Shown: positions 24,945 to 36,969 of the stretch, piece after piece
Layout of the letters: each line of letters begins with the position of its first letter
How positions within the stretch are numbered: the first letter of the stretch is position 1
NCBI RefSeq assembly: GCF_000524195.1
Contig: NW_020170386.1
Location: forward strand, 1,140,105 to 1,204,104
DNA: 64,000 nt
Source: Echinococcus granulosus
Taxonomy: Eukaryota > Platyhelminthes > Cestoda > Cyclophyllidea > Taeniidae
Reading direction: 5' to 3'
Position numbers and translations under genes: made by a program
Notes under the pieces: generated by a model
Seen by the model: the letters and a program-made list of their open reading frames with translations, nothing else
Told to the model about the DNA's origin: nothing
Database searches by the model: none

Positions 24945-27821
24945 CTAGACAAACTATTTTCTTTGATACTACGTTTGGCGTTTAATTCCTCCAAACCTTT
25001 TATGTACCCAATTATGTTCCATTGCCCAAAATCACCCAAACTTTCATTTTTAATTTGCATGCTATTCCGTTCTTGGTGCCTGTCGATCATGATGAATTGT
25101 GCTTGAATTTTAATATTTTTTAAAATATTTGCACTTCGAGTTTGCACTGAATCTAAAATCGTAAACAAACCTAGGTCCAAAAACACCACGTATCTTACGT
25201 AACCTGGTCCGTACCATGAACCTTATTTGGAGTAAACAGTAAAGAGGTTCATTTAGCATATTTCCAAGGCAGTATGACGAAGAGCCAGTCTTATACGCAC
25301 TTAAGTACCGTAGTGACCCCGAGGATGAATGGATGAATTGGGGGTGACTGGTCGGATTTGAAGCGGTAGGATGTTTAAGGGAGGATACACGACAATTTGC
25401 TCTAAATTTTCGACTTAATGGAGCTTTTGTGAGGCACACATCTGTATTTTTATATTCGTTGATTATATCAGTGACTGGAAGCTAAAAGTAATACGTAAAC
25501 TCCGCGAAAATTCAGTTTGGAAACCAGTCACAAGCTGTAATTTAAGCGGATGTGTTCAGTCAAGTAGCGGTGGCTTGCTAAAATCTTATTCGAAAAGCAA
25601 ATGAATTCAATAGGATAAACTCAGAAGGCTTTAACAGATCATACAAGCATAATTTCACGTTAGAGGCTGAGATTAATTTCATTCATCCACTAGTTGGTGC
25701 AGCCATCCAGAAGCGTCGTGGTACCACTAGTATTATAGCATATTTTGATGGAAATCTGTGCTCTAATATTTCTTCTAATGGTACGGATCTTCTTCCATGT
25801 ATTTATACGAGTTTAGCATTTAGTATCTTGCTTTAAGGGCTATTTGATGTCATTTTCTTGAAGTAGTGGTTTGATATTTTTGATTCCTATACAGCACGCA
25901 CGTAATGATTAAGACCATTTGGTTTCAAATTAATATTCACCAAAATTACTACTTTACTACGCCCTTATCGCAATGGCTATCGTAGTTCAAAGCGCAAAGA
26001 TGAAAGCTATTGACGCAAATGTCACATTTGGTCATTTAACAAGAAATCACAAGTAAAATACTACGGTGGCTATTACTGGACATGGTGAGCAACCTCCTAT
26101 CACAATGAAAGACTCGAAGTGGCAACAATGTACGGATAAAAGCGCTACCAGAAGCGTTTAGGTTCGTCACATTCTGCCGGTCAAGGATCGCTTCTTTATG
26201 CATTAAACTGTTAAACGTTTAATGATGCGCTTTTTAAATTTACCCAATTCCAGAACCTCGAATAAAATTTGCGAGAATTTATTGGTTTTTTGACGGTACC
26301 GAATGTACTTTGCCGCACTTCAACAATGACAAATTGTCACTTCATGTCCAAAAAGGCAACCCAAGTTACGTAACACCCTACTAAATGAATGCCGAACAAG
26401 CTTTCGGAGAGGAGTTAATATTGAGTTTAATTCCAAGTAAAAGCACTGATGACTAGTTATGCTTCGGATTCGAGTGTGTCTTCAATGATTTCAAATATTT
26501 GGAATAGATGTGTTTTAGCTGGAGTGGCTGCTGCTTTGTAAATTGGAATTTGCACTATCCCTTTGCCTTCGTATTCACAAAATTGTATTGTGCTTTTCAG
26601 CAGCAAAATTTGTTAATTGTGCTTGTAAATCTATGCCCAAAACTTCACACGTTTTCGATGTCCAGAGGATTACATAGTGACACAAAGCAACTCCTTCACA
26701 CGAATCAATCACCAAAACTGCTGATGATGAATCGTCCTGTCTGTCAAGTAGGATGCACAATTTTGTGGTATTTGATCGCAAATCAAATCATGCATCTGCA
26801 TTGAGCATGCCTGAAGAAGAATGTATTTGCTACGTTAAGTGGTAACCTGTATTTGAAGCTTCTCCATTCCTACCCTGTTTTGCAATCATCAAAAGTGATG
26901 TATTTTGAAACGACAATCTGGGTCATCTAGGCGCAGTGTAAATAAAACAGTCTTACCCATGATGGGGTCCATCAATCGAAATGAGAGCTTCTGACGTCAT
27001 GGTAAACGCCAACTAACGGCTTTTACTTGTTACTAAGCCTGTCGGGAGGGAAAATTTCTCGCACATCCGAGGAACAAAAAGCAGTGTAAGAATCGGAAGC
27101 ATTGCTTCCTGTCAGATTAGAAGTGTATTATGTTGAAACTGTTTACGTCCCTTCCAATTAGCTGATCCGTTGTGAAAAGCAGATTGTGCGAGCTTACACC
27201 CCTCGCATACGCGAAAGCAATTATTCAGACTTGTCACCTCCGTCCATTGAACTTACAAATATCGCCCTTGATTTTTCCCGCACCGCATTACTCTAATCAG
27301 GTAAAATTAATTATGATTAGGCAAACAAGTAGCGTCTCATTCATTATATCACCCCTTCTTCATACAAGCTCAGGTTGTGCTCAAAACGCTGAACACTTTG
27401 GAATCTGCAAATGAAGCAGTTAATTTCGAGCGAGAACCACCGCCACTTTCGGAATAGGAAACTCTGGATTCGTAGCGTCTGATATTCCCGCCTGTAAAAA
27501 GGAAATCTCAAGCATAACTTAACTCAAACATTTACCCTGATAGGGAAGCACCTTCGCTCCCTCTGAATTTCATATTAGCGTCCTTAAGAAAAGCACTTAA
27601 AGGGAACGTAACCTCATGTAGAGTACCCGCAGTGATGTGGATAAGTGCGAAGCATTACCGTAGTCGACAGTAAATGTTCTTAAAGATAAAATATAACCAA
27701 AACTAGGGGAAAAACAAGCTTTAAAAACTTAATGGCCCCAATCAAAAAGATAAAAACTTTCAAAGCATGACGCAGATACATATTAAAGTTGCAAAAGCTG
27801 TACAAAATTTTGGCAAACAAT
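24945..27821. other. Intergenic, no gene recognised
   Basis: Only short frames without recognisable domains. The left part should include the 3' untranslated region of the zinc transporter, and the right edge the 3' untranslated region of RPAC2. No canonical AATAAA was found close to either stop codon. Confidence 0.5.
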
Positions 27822-28994
27822 TCAGTCAGGTGTAGATTTGGAAGCCTGCTTCTGCGCCTTTTTCATTGCTGATTTGAATTTACGTTTGATGTGTTCAAAA
27901 CATGCACGAAGGCAGTATAAGCCATTTCGGAGAATAGTCACTGCCATTTCGTCTATGAAAGAAAAGTTGTGACAAATAGGTAAAAACATTCCCAGTAAAT
28001 AATGAGGCGCTGCGAACAGGCAAATACCTCGGCTCTGAATTTCGAAAGTTATCGAGTCCTCCAACGGATGAGGCTGGCAGTATCCACAAAGCTTCACTGC
28101 CTCACTAAAAGAGTGAAAAGTGCGAACACAGTCGAAGGATGGTGTGGCGAAAAACGTCTTCGCATTTGCTGTTTTAACATTTAAGTTGTGGCTATTGGAC
28201 AGGCCAGCTGGATTAGACCCGAAATACAGACAAAAAATGACTTGTGATTAAATGTATGACAATTTTCTCCATACCACCTAAAATAAACTTACAATCAGTG
28301 TCGACAAATGGCTGTTCCCACAGGAATTCAGGGGAAAAGGACGATAATCCATTATCTAACTTACCCAAGGTTTATCAACTACAGTTACGTAAAACCATTC
28401 ACTAAATTCGAAAATATCTGTTAGCATCATGAAACGTGCTGATTTTGAGTAAATAACTCGACATAATGGTGTCCATGTTCTACACCGTTGAAAAACACTT
28501 CATCTGTCAAATAACGTTTCTCTACGCAGAAGCATGTGCGTGACGACCGGAGTTGGACACACCCGGCACAGCCTAGGACTGGCACAAATCGAACCAAGCT
28601 CTGGCTGGCCTCAAAATAAATGGTATCGGAAAATAACTGGCTAGAACAAATAAAACTAGGCATAATTTGAAGCATGGCGCAGCAGAGCATCCCATTGCAT
28701 TCTGTGCGCATAACAGAATCTGCTGCAATGTTGCGGGATAACATTTTAACGTGATTGTTTTCTGTAAAATGACCCTGAATAAACTATTCAGCTACTTCAA
28801 TTACCTACGGAGAATGCAGTAGCGAAGAGGAGCCCCGAGAGTGTGATCTTCCCCCGTGAAACGGAAGGTCGCCCTGCGCAAATCATTCGAGACAAAAGCG
28901 ACATCTAGGCCGACTGCGCGCCCATTTAGTGAAGTTTTCGCGGCTTCCTCACCCTGTCGAACGGAAAAAGCAGGCTGCTCACCGCATCATTCAT
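27822..28994 (-). CDS. POLR1D: RNA polymerases I and III subunit RPAC2 (AC19)
   Basis: This is the small alpha-like subunit shared by RNA polymerases I and III. Exons: 28994-28983, 28953-28805, 28104-28028, 27952-27822. All phases agree, giving 122 residues (human about 133). Evidence: the family signature GEDHTLGAPLRYCI in exon 2 (usually DEDHTLGNSLRY), then KLCGYCQPHP in exon 3 (family FCGYTTTHP) and ITFEIQSR. The last exon is a basic helix typical of the C-terminus (YCLRACFEHI), ending in a Lys-rich tail and TGA. The first coding exon is only 12 nt (Met-Asn-Asp-Ala), and the next intron, 28954-28982, is 29 nt with good ends (GTGAGC ... CGACAG). The start lies 146 bp below the stop of RPAC1, its obligate partner, on the same strand. 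Confidence 0.9.
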
Positions 28995-29140
28995 GGTCAG
29001 AACATTAAATAAGCGCAACACGACACTTACGAGAGCAGAATCTTATGAATAAATATTCGAACATGTCATGAGCATAAAGGCCATATTTTTTAAGATTTGC
29101 TTCCGAAAAAGTGAAACAGTGGCATTTCAGATGTGAATAC
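28995..29140 (-). promoter_or_regulatory. Short intergenic spacer between RPAC1 and RPAC2
   Basis: 146 bp separate the RPAC1 stop from the RPAC2 start on the same strand. I see no AATAAA in sense orientation. A pyrimidine-containing stretch ending in CTCTCGTAAG, about 35 nt before the RPAC2 ATG, could act as a spliced-leader acceptor. This is a candidate only. The spacing is in the range of flatworm polycistronic units, where a leader is trans-spliced onto the downstream message. Confidence 0.35.
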
Positions 29141-30567
29141 TTAGCGTGAAAGTAGGGTTTTTAATGCCCCCAATTTCAAGATAAACGCAATGAAAGCCCA
29201 AACTGAGGCTTGAAATGCTAAGCCTCCATACTTATCTACATAAAAAGTAAGATAATGTACGGGTAATTCTCCCCCGCCAATCTCCACATTCGGATCACTC
29301 AGTGGACTAGCAGCAAAGCCCGGCTTTCCCACAATGGTAAGATAGTGCGCACATTTCGAAAGCATCACATCGATGGCAGATTTGACAAGCGTATCTGGTG
29401 GACGATAACCGGGAGCAATGCTTTCCACTGTAAAAATGAAGTGGCGTGGATTGAGGAAGACGTGCACTATGCTGGCCAAGTCCGGATGTCTTAAGTGCTC
29501 TCTAGATCCATTGTCCAACCGTGCGTCCGCCACACTTGCTACTTGTGTTCGAGGATCCACCTGAAAATCATTTAAAATATTGGTTCGTGGATTTCCAGAT
29601 TACAATTACCCTTCAAAAAAAACAAGGCATGACTGTGTGCAGTGACAAAATAATAAGCAATAATGCACTCTTACATCAATAACTCCTTTAGCAAAACTTC
29701 TCTGCAACTTTTTTGCAAGATCACCACGCACTACTCCATTAATTTCGATCGACGGCAAAAGCTTGTAGAAGGCGGCCGAAACGGGAGAAAACTTGGCGTG
29801 GTCACGACCCACACCTTTAACGGCTAGACATCGGGCCATTATTTCGTCACCAGGTCCCAATTTATTGAGCAGAACTTTTCTACTAACAGGAGCAGGATAA
29901 CTTGCACCCTCATTTTTAAAGGCATCTTCTTGGCCAGGTAACGGTACCCAAGTGAGGCTCGAACTAAAATTTGACTTTATGCACAGTCCAGAAACAAAAT
30001 TCAAACACACTTAAGAATATCGAGCATTATGATAGGGACACAAAAAAATAAGCATGCATGTTCAACCTCACACATGACCTACCTGTACAGAGGGAAAGAT
30101 TGAAAGCTTTCCTTGGGTTGGCTATCGCTATTTCCTTCGGAGGAGGGTCTTGCAGCCTTTACGTTCAAATCGAATATCAGATGACTATTCGGATCGAATC
30201 CACTTAGGTCGTCGGTATCAGGCAAATCAGTTGAGCAAAAACTCATTTTATCAGGGTCCACATTTAACGGTACTAAGCCTAAGCGGTGACAGAATGTCTC
30301 GTCCGCAATAACAGACGTATTTTGATATAAATACACCCGATCGATGGCGAATGAAGGCACCTCAGAGACAAGAATCCGGCGAATGGAATTAGCAAACGTG
30401 CAATCAATACTAATCATATCAAACTCAATAGTCTCTGGAGTAAATGATGTGACGACGACTTGGAACTCGCTGATGAAAATATCGACATCCCATTTTTGTG
30501 GGGCAGAAGGGATAAACGAAAGACCATGCTGTTTTACAGCAATAGAAGGGCCAAATTTGTCAGTCAT
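29141..30567 (-). CDS. POLR1C: RNA polymerases I and III subunit RPAC1 (AC40)
   Basis: This is the large alpha-like subunit shared by RNA polymerases I and III, partner of RPAC2. Exons: 30567-30083, 29963-29675, 29560-29141, with introns of 119 and 114 nt and matching phases. It encodes 397 residues (human 346). Evidence: FANSIRRILVSEVPSFAIDRV followed by NTSVIADETFCHRLGLVPL in exon 1, the alpha-family core; SSLTWVPLPGQED and VKGVGRDHAKFSPVSA in exon 2; VASVADARLDNGSRE and HFIFTVES in exon 3. The start ATG 30567 begins MTDKFGPSIAV. After the normal end of the family (KSAIDVMLSKCAHYL) the frame continues for about 50 residues, including a hydrophobic stretch (ASVWAFIAFILKLGAL). That extension is unusual; it may be real or may be a missed last intron. 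Confidence 0.93.
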
Positions 30568-31120
30568 GCCGAATACAATGCACGATAGCTAAACGCAGCA
30601 ACCGCACGGAGAAGCATGGAAATTAGGCAGGTACTTTAAGATCAGATAAAATAAAATCCCTTGGCATCAGAATAATGAATTGTTTGCTATTTTCTTTTGT
30701 CGCCAGAAATTTAGACCTAGGAATCTGACAAGTATGCTTAAAAAGTGTAGTCAAATGCATGCATTAAACTTTATGAAACAAGTTTACTTAGGCCTAGTTT
30801 TAAATATTTTACGGATAAGCCTAATCTACTTCCTTGCAAATGAATTCTATTTCGCAGAATGATCTCTTTGAACTAAAACCTTTCCTTTAAAAATTGGATT
30901 CTCTTACCTTGGTCTTTAGTTTCTGTTTGATATTTTATTGCCAATAATTTGTAAGAATTGGCTCTTAGCTATCATCCTCCATATTTCGCGTAGTAACCCG
31001 TTATAGCAACCTATTATTTTGGGAGTATGCTCTTAGTATCACACAAATTAATGCAGTATTTTCACTGGGTTCTGTTTATTCCTATCACGGTGACCTTACG
31101 AATTTAAAACTAGTGTGCGG
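30568..31120. promoter_or_regulatory. Divergent intergenic region between RPAC1 and NUP85
   Basis: 553 bp separate the divergent start codons of RPAC1 (minus) and NUP85 (plus), so the core promoters of both genes, or a shared bidirectional one, must lie here. The sequence is AT-rich. I see no TATA box in a persuasive position and no CpG-rich segment. Confidence 0.4.
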
Positions 31121-33969
31121 ATGCCTTCTGGGATGACGGGTGATCTATGTACCGTTGCTCTACAGGGTCCATTGAGTTTTGCATGGTCATCTTCGCAGAA
31201 GATTACCGTTTTTCAAAGTTCTCTAGGATCTAGCCTTGATGCTACATTGTATGAAGTTCAGCCTTTTGCATCAGCCAAAAAGAACGCGTTTATGCTAAGG
31301 CTTATTCGAGCATCTTATGGTTGGTTTTTGCTTTCTTCTTCACATTCAGATATTTTTCGAGTCTCTCAAGTGTGCAAAGATCCACCAGAGTAGGTCTCTT
31401 AAACATGCATATCTTCAGTCTTTTGCGCTTGAGCCATCAATATCGAGCGTTACTAGCTATGTGTTACCAGGAGATCTATGGATTTCTCAGTTAATTGCTT
31501 CTGTGTGGTTGACTTATTAATTAGGTGTTTGTGATAATCTGCCAGCTGAAAAACTTGTGTCGCTGACTGCCGATGGAGATCTTGTTAAAACCTTCGAATT
31601 ATTATGGCATTTATCTGAGGTCGTAATTTTGCAGGTATGGGTTCCCTTGTCTTTATTATCTTTGTTTTCTCTATGTGTGTATCTGTGTACCCGCTCCAAT
31701 TCCTTAAGAGTCTCACTCCAGGCAAGCTTACCTCAGCCTTATCTGACTGGTACTTTGTCCAATCTCAAGAAGCCATCAACGTGGCTCGCAATCTACTTGA
31801 AAAATCCCACTCTAAAGGAGGTTTACTTAAACTCACTAATGATTCTGAGCGGGTATTTTGGTCAACTGCCTTGTCATTAACATCACAAGTGCGGCCAATG
31901 GAAGTGTCCGCTTTGTTGGCGTCACATCATAAGGCCAACTCTGGCCTTTTCCGGGATATTCGTCAGCTTTTGGTCTCAATGCCGCTTGAGGACTTAAATT
32001 CCATTGTTGTGGACGGTATGTTGTGTTTCTTGCGCTTACGTTATCCTCTAACTTTAGCAACCTGGCAGAAGGGAGGTTGTTTTGAGAAAGCGTGGCATCA
32101 CTGGCAAAGTGTCTGTAATGTTCGTCTGATAGAGGAGACGCGAAATAATTCACGATCAGATGACATCGATACGGAATACCTCATTCTAATTCTTTCGATT
32201 TTGGCCGGTCGTAATGACTGTTGGAACGATCCGCGAGTGGTGGACGCATGTGGAGATTGGTACTTCCAATTCGTCGGGTGGCTTTTTTACACTCATCACT
32301 TTGTGGACCATTCATCTCTTTTCGCCGTGCTAGAGCACTTTATGTCCAACTTCGAAATTGTTTTAAGCCATCATTCGGAAGCACACTCTTTCTCTACAGT
32401 AAGGCATCATATTGTATGTACAAATACAGTTTTTCTCTTCAAATTCACCATAAATTTTGTTTATAGCTAATTCTGAGTAGTTTAGTGGTAAAATAATTTC
32501 TGTTTTCAGTTTGACTTCAAATTGGCCCATTTTTCTAAGGTCACAAATAATTGGTCGTGTTTTTAATTTTTAGGTTATAGATGAGGTGATCAAGCATATA
32601 TTTGCTGAAGACATTCTTTCCGTGGTGTTTACACTGAGTGAAAAATTTAATAACTGGTGGATGGTTGCCCACTTCGCCAATCTCGTGAAACATCTTCTTC
32701 CAGATTGCTTTAATGGTATCGATTCGGCTCGGTGCTCCTCAGAGCACCTCAATTTGAAACCTGAAAGTGCTGACGGCGGTAATCAAATGCTTGATTTGTT
32801 ATTTCGATGCCTCAGTTTTTCTCTTATGCATCCTATTCTGGGTTTGGGGTCTTGGGCTTGTAAGTCGAATAACATTCTTGCTTTTTTATTCCTTCAACGA
32901 AGATTTGAGTGGGAAAGGGTCCAGAACGGTACATTTAGTCTCATCCATGCCTGACTTTTTCTTGATGAGATACGCAGAGAATCTGGCTGCGGATGCAAGC
33001 CTGCTTAGTGTGGCCTTGGGCTATTTGGATCACTGTACGACACTGCAACCTACTGCTCGGGCCGTCCAGGTCTCGCTTTTGCAGCGGACCAAGCCGACCA
33101 CCAACCATCTCACTCAAAACGTACGCATTGATATGGTCCATTATGGTCCAATTTCTACTGTGGTTTGCATAACGACTTATGCGCCTATTCCTATGCCTCC
33201 TTAGTTGATTCAGCTGGCAAAGAAACATCAGCTTCACGGGGTCGTTGGCGAGATTGCACGTACCAAAACGCGCATGCGGTTGTCTCACTCACATCCTTCC
33301 CTCGTCACCATCAATACACCTGCCATCTGCTCAGCTCTAGGATGGGCTATAGTTGCCCAGGATGTGCAGCTGATTGCTCACATAGTCACTCGAACCCTCT
33401 CATACAGCATGTCGAATAAATGTGCTGATGTGGATCCCTGGAAGGTAGTAAAAGAGGTGGCCAGCATAGTAACATGCCTCTCCAGTGGCGAGAATCGAGG
33501 TCCAGCTTCTCAGCGAACACAACCCTGGCTCACACCGCTGGTCGTCTCTCCCGAATTTGCATTCATATCTCGATACTCTGAACTGCATTGCCAACTCAAT
33601 GCCAATAACGCTGAGGTAATAACTCACACCGTGCTCGACCTCCTCTCCATGAGCGATAACAGCAATGGATTTCATGTACCGCTCAAATTTAAACTTCACC
33701 TGCTTGGACAGTTAAAGCCTCATCTAGATCCGGCGACTATGGGAAGGAAGCAAATTGAGGCGCTGGGTGCTATTGTCGCCGAGCTGAAGGCCACTCTTCG
33801 CCTGTTTGGAAGGTACGATGAAGCTGCTCAATTCCTGCTGATGAGTTTGAGCACACTTTTGGTTCAGACTAGGGCTGCGGCAATCTTACGAGGTGGTAGC
33901 TGTCCCAGTGAATCCCATACGCTCTCGCAACTGCCAAGCGAGTATGGAGCATCAGACGTCGGAGTGTGA
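31121..33969 (+). CDS. NUP85: Nucleoporin NUP85
   Basis: A structural subunit of the Y-shaped NUP107-160 complex of the nuclear pore. Exons: 31121-31319, 31350 to about 31370 (end uncertain), 31525-31634, 31709-32015, 32058-32398, 32574-32778, 32939-33120, 33205-33969. Apart from the unresolved 31370-31525 link, the phases agree. The length is about 700 residues (human 656). Evidence: TFELLWHLSEVVIL, the paired-helix segment NNWWMVAHFANLVKHL (family ALSNWWFVAHL), FFLMRYAENLAADASLLSVALGYLDHC, IARTKTRMRLS and the helical C-terminus with FAFISRYSELHCQL, all in family order. The start ATG 31121 opens MPSGMTGDLC. Introns of 30 nt (31320-31349) and 42 nt (32016-32057) are divisible by three and stop-free, so retention would keep the frame. 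They are called introns because removing them restores the alignment, for example IRASY-DIFRVSQ. Confidence 0.88.
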
Positions 33970-34009
33970 AATTGAATGTTTTTTAACTATTTTTAATGGA
34001 AGGATTCGT

Positions 34010-34015
34010 AATAAA
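34010..34015 (+). terminator. Polyadenylation signal of NUP85
   Basis: AATAAA lies 41 nt after the NUP85 stop codon on the sense strand, a normal distance for a short 3' untranslated region. Confidence 0.6.
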
Positions 34016-34798
34016 GTCTGCCACGAAAGAGGCGGTTTACATTGAAGTAGTTAGACTGTAAGGTGGGGTGGGACCTCTTTCCTAGGGGAGTTTGGATGCG
34101 CGAGTGGGGTTTGGTGGGGCCGTTTGGGTATTTGGGGTTTTGCTGTCGTGGAGTGTTGGGAGTGTTCACCTCCAAGCTGGTCTAAGTGTCTGCAACGCTT
34201 TAATTATTTGCTTGCCTGTCCTGGTGGTAGACCGGTTGGGGCTCCTCCAAGCCGACTGGCCTCCTGCCAGCGGCCCTAAGCCCTGTCGTACTGGTTTCAA
34301 GGTGCAGATACGCAGTTTAACCTGTTCTAGAAGTTATGTCAAAACATGAAGTGGATTAATCTTTGCAAAAGCATGCATTTGCAGCGTTCCTAGGCTTCCC
34401 TGAGGACGAAATGAGGCAGTGCTGGGGCAGAATGTATATATAGTCAAAACGGCAGAGGCTAAGGCTACTGTCGAGGGCCGGAGGCCAACCTACCCGGCGA
34501 AGGTACAATGGCTAAGAAACAGGTTGACCCTTTACCAGAAAGTAGAATTAAACAACCAATGTATTACACATTCGTTGTTAGGAGTCGCGCATTTGTAGTC
34601 TTTCCAATATGTCAAGCATGTGTAGCTGAATCAGATGACGATAATAAGGGTTTTGTGACACGCTTATCAATCATCACAAACTCGCACTTATTTGCTTAGT
34701 CTGTTTCTTAAAATTATGTAGCAGTTTTGAATGCCTTGAACCAATTGGTAAACAGTAGTTGCTGCTAGAGTTTTGGTGGCTTTGAATAACTAGTAATT
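34016..34798. other. Intergenic spacer with a GC-rich island
   Basis: From about 34060 to 34520 the DNA is clearly richer in G and C than its surroundings, with G-runs, GGCC-containing segments and a TATATATAG motif near 34433. No convincing frame or RNA fold was identified. The rest is upstream DNA of MRPL15. It may be a promoter-linked island or an old repeat. Confidence 0.35.
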
Positions 34799-36969
34799 AT
34801 GGCAGGTGTCGAGAAGGCTTTACTTGCGCTTCGGAATTATCCGAGGGTTTCCGCCTATAACGTTAAGGATCTTCCTTACAGCAAATTACCCGTGGGTTAC
34901 TGGTAGTGAAATGTATTTCGGCGCCAATAATCAATAGATTCTGGTCATCTACTGTCTTCATGTTGTCAATCTCACGTGTTTTTGCACCTCATTACCTCCT
35001 TCATTATATTTGACACTCACTTCTCCTACGTATTTGAGTTGTCAATAGATGAGTGATATCTTTTCTTAATTTAAGTGTTTGTTGTAGCCAAATGGACGGT
35101 TTGTTTAGTGTTGCGGTTCTGGTAAAGTGTTCTCGAACTGTTAAATATCACTGTCGTTAGGTTCTTTTTCTCCTGGATTTATAATGATTCTTTGGTGTGG
35201 ATTCATCTGCACTAAAATCTATTTTCTCTACTGCAGTAATTTCTGATCTGTATTGTTATTACGTTCGAATACTTTATCAACACGTTACTGAAACAGATTT
35301 ATTAGACAAATCTTTGATGGAATGTATGTGCCCCTTTTTTCTTGTCACTGATCGATGATCACCAATATTTTTGGCTACCATTCTAATAGCACTAAGTATT
35401 CTGCATGTGTATCGATGTTCTCAGTTCTGTTACTTGTTATTTGGCTTAATAATGACGTCTTATTTAGAAATACCATGGGCTTCAACGTAAGAAGCGTGGT
35501 CTCGGTCACCGAGGCATGAGTCAGTTTCAGTGCTGGCAACCTCTTGGCACTCTTAGAGATCGAACACCGTTCTATATAACTGTACCCAAGGAGCCTTACA
35601 ACGAAAATCACTTGTATTTGCCTTCGTTTTACTCATAAAATCTCTTCTCTAAGGTCTCGACGCCCTTTGGCTCGTCTTTCACTTCTCGACCTGCAGCGCT
35701 TGATTGATTTGTCTCGTATTGATCCCAATCACCCAATCGATATATCGACAATATGTAACACTGGCCTCTTCCACTTGGATGCAGACAATGAGCGGCACTA
35801 CGGATTTCACTTGACGGAAGAGGTGAGTCTCAAAGGCCATTTTTCTCTTACCTCTTAGGGCGTGGATGCGTTCGTGACTCCGGTAAATATTGAAGTGCAG
35901 TACGCCAGTGAATTAGTTATTGCAGCCGTGGAGAGGGTCGGAGGTGCCATCACAACTCGATACTACGATCTACTTTCGGTGTTTGCCAAGGCTGATCCTT
36001 ACGCTTTTTTTGAGAAAGGTCTTCCTATACCGCGTGGCAAGAAACCTCCACTTGTAAATCATTGTCGTGTTTCTTCTTTCAGCATTCATTCTTTCACGCC
36101 CGTAGTTTGCCTTAAACAAATGGGGTGTTTAAGAACCGACCCACAAACTGGCTCGTTTTTATTGTAGTATTATCTGCGGTTTATTAAGAGCTTTTTTGGA
36201 TGTGGCTTACCCGTGTTTAAATGGTTTTAACTGCACGGGGAACCGTAATTCTTTTTTGAGAATAGACATTGACACTGTTTTATATTTTAAATACTTTTAA
36301 GAAAAAAGTTGCTAAGTTTATTTGGTCCATTGGTTTTTCTATTGCGTTCTGCATTTAAAAAGCAGAAATAAATACTACCATCAGCCTTTGCAGTCTTTTC
36401 TACTCACAGGTATAGGCTTAGTATCAATCTACGGGGACATAATTCCTATGGCAAGCTTTCAGTAGTACCGTTGGCGTATTCCAATTGTGTTTATTTGTAT
36501 GTAATTTTACTGCTTTAAAATTCGGTAAAATAATTCTTAAACGGTAGCAGTGTCATCTCAGTGTATCAACGAACTTAGCAAATATCCGTATTCTTAGCAG
36601 TAATTCACAATATTTTGAAGTTGCTGCCTCTTCTATTCATATCATTGTTTAATTATTCCGACACTACTCAATGCTATTGAATTAATTCAATCACACTAGG
36701 ACGCTCTCGAGTACTACACAAGTAGTGCCAACCGCGGCTATCTGGCTAGTCCGGAGGAGATTGCGGATGCACGTGTTTGGCTGGCCCAAAAGTACGGCTA
36801 CGCTCCGGTGGACATTGCCTCCAGTCCGCATAAGGACCTTCTTTCCATTCGAAAGGAGCCCTGGCGCATCTTTCATGGACTCGAACCCGGCTGGCTTGTC
36901 AGTCTGGCAGACAAGGCAGTCATCAAACCGATTGATAGCCCTCAACACGAAAATTTCTATAAGAATTAA
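34799..36969 (+). CDS. MRPL15: Mitochondrial ribosomal protein uL15m
   Basis: A component of the large subunit of the mitochondrial ribosome. Exons: 34799-34891, 35468-35613, 35654-35822, 35859-36053, 36700-36969. All phases agree and give 290 residues (human 296). Evidence in family order: ALLALRNYPRVSAYNVKDL at the N-terminus; KYHGLQRKKRGLGHRGMSQ, the basic rRNA-binding segment; RTPFYITVPKEPYNENH; LQRLIDLSRIDPNHPIDI; VNIEVQYASELVIAAVERVGG; EYYTSSANRGYLASPEE; and WRIFHGLEPGWLVSLADKAV near the end. The stop is TAA 36967-36969. The start ATG 34799 is followed directly by the expected leader. Introns of 40 nt (35614-35653) and 36 nt (35823-35858) lie in the middle. The last exon also reads open on the opposite strand, which is a shadow. 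Confidence 0.93.
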
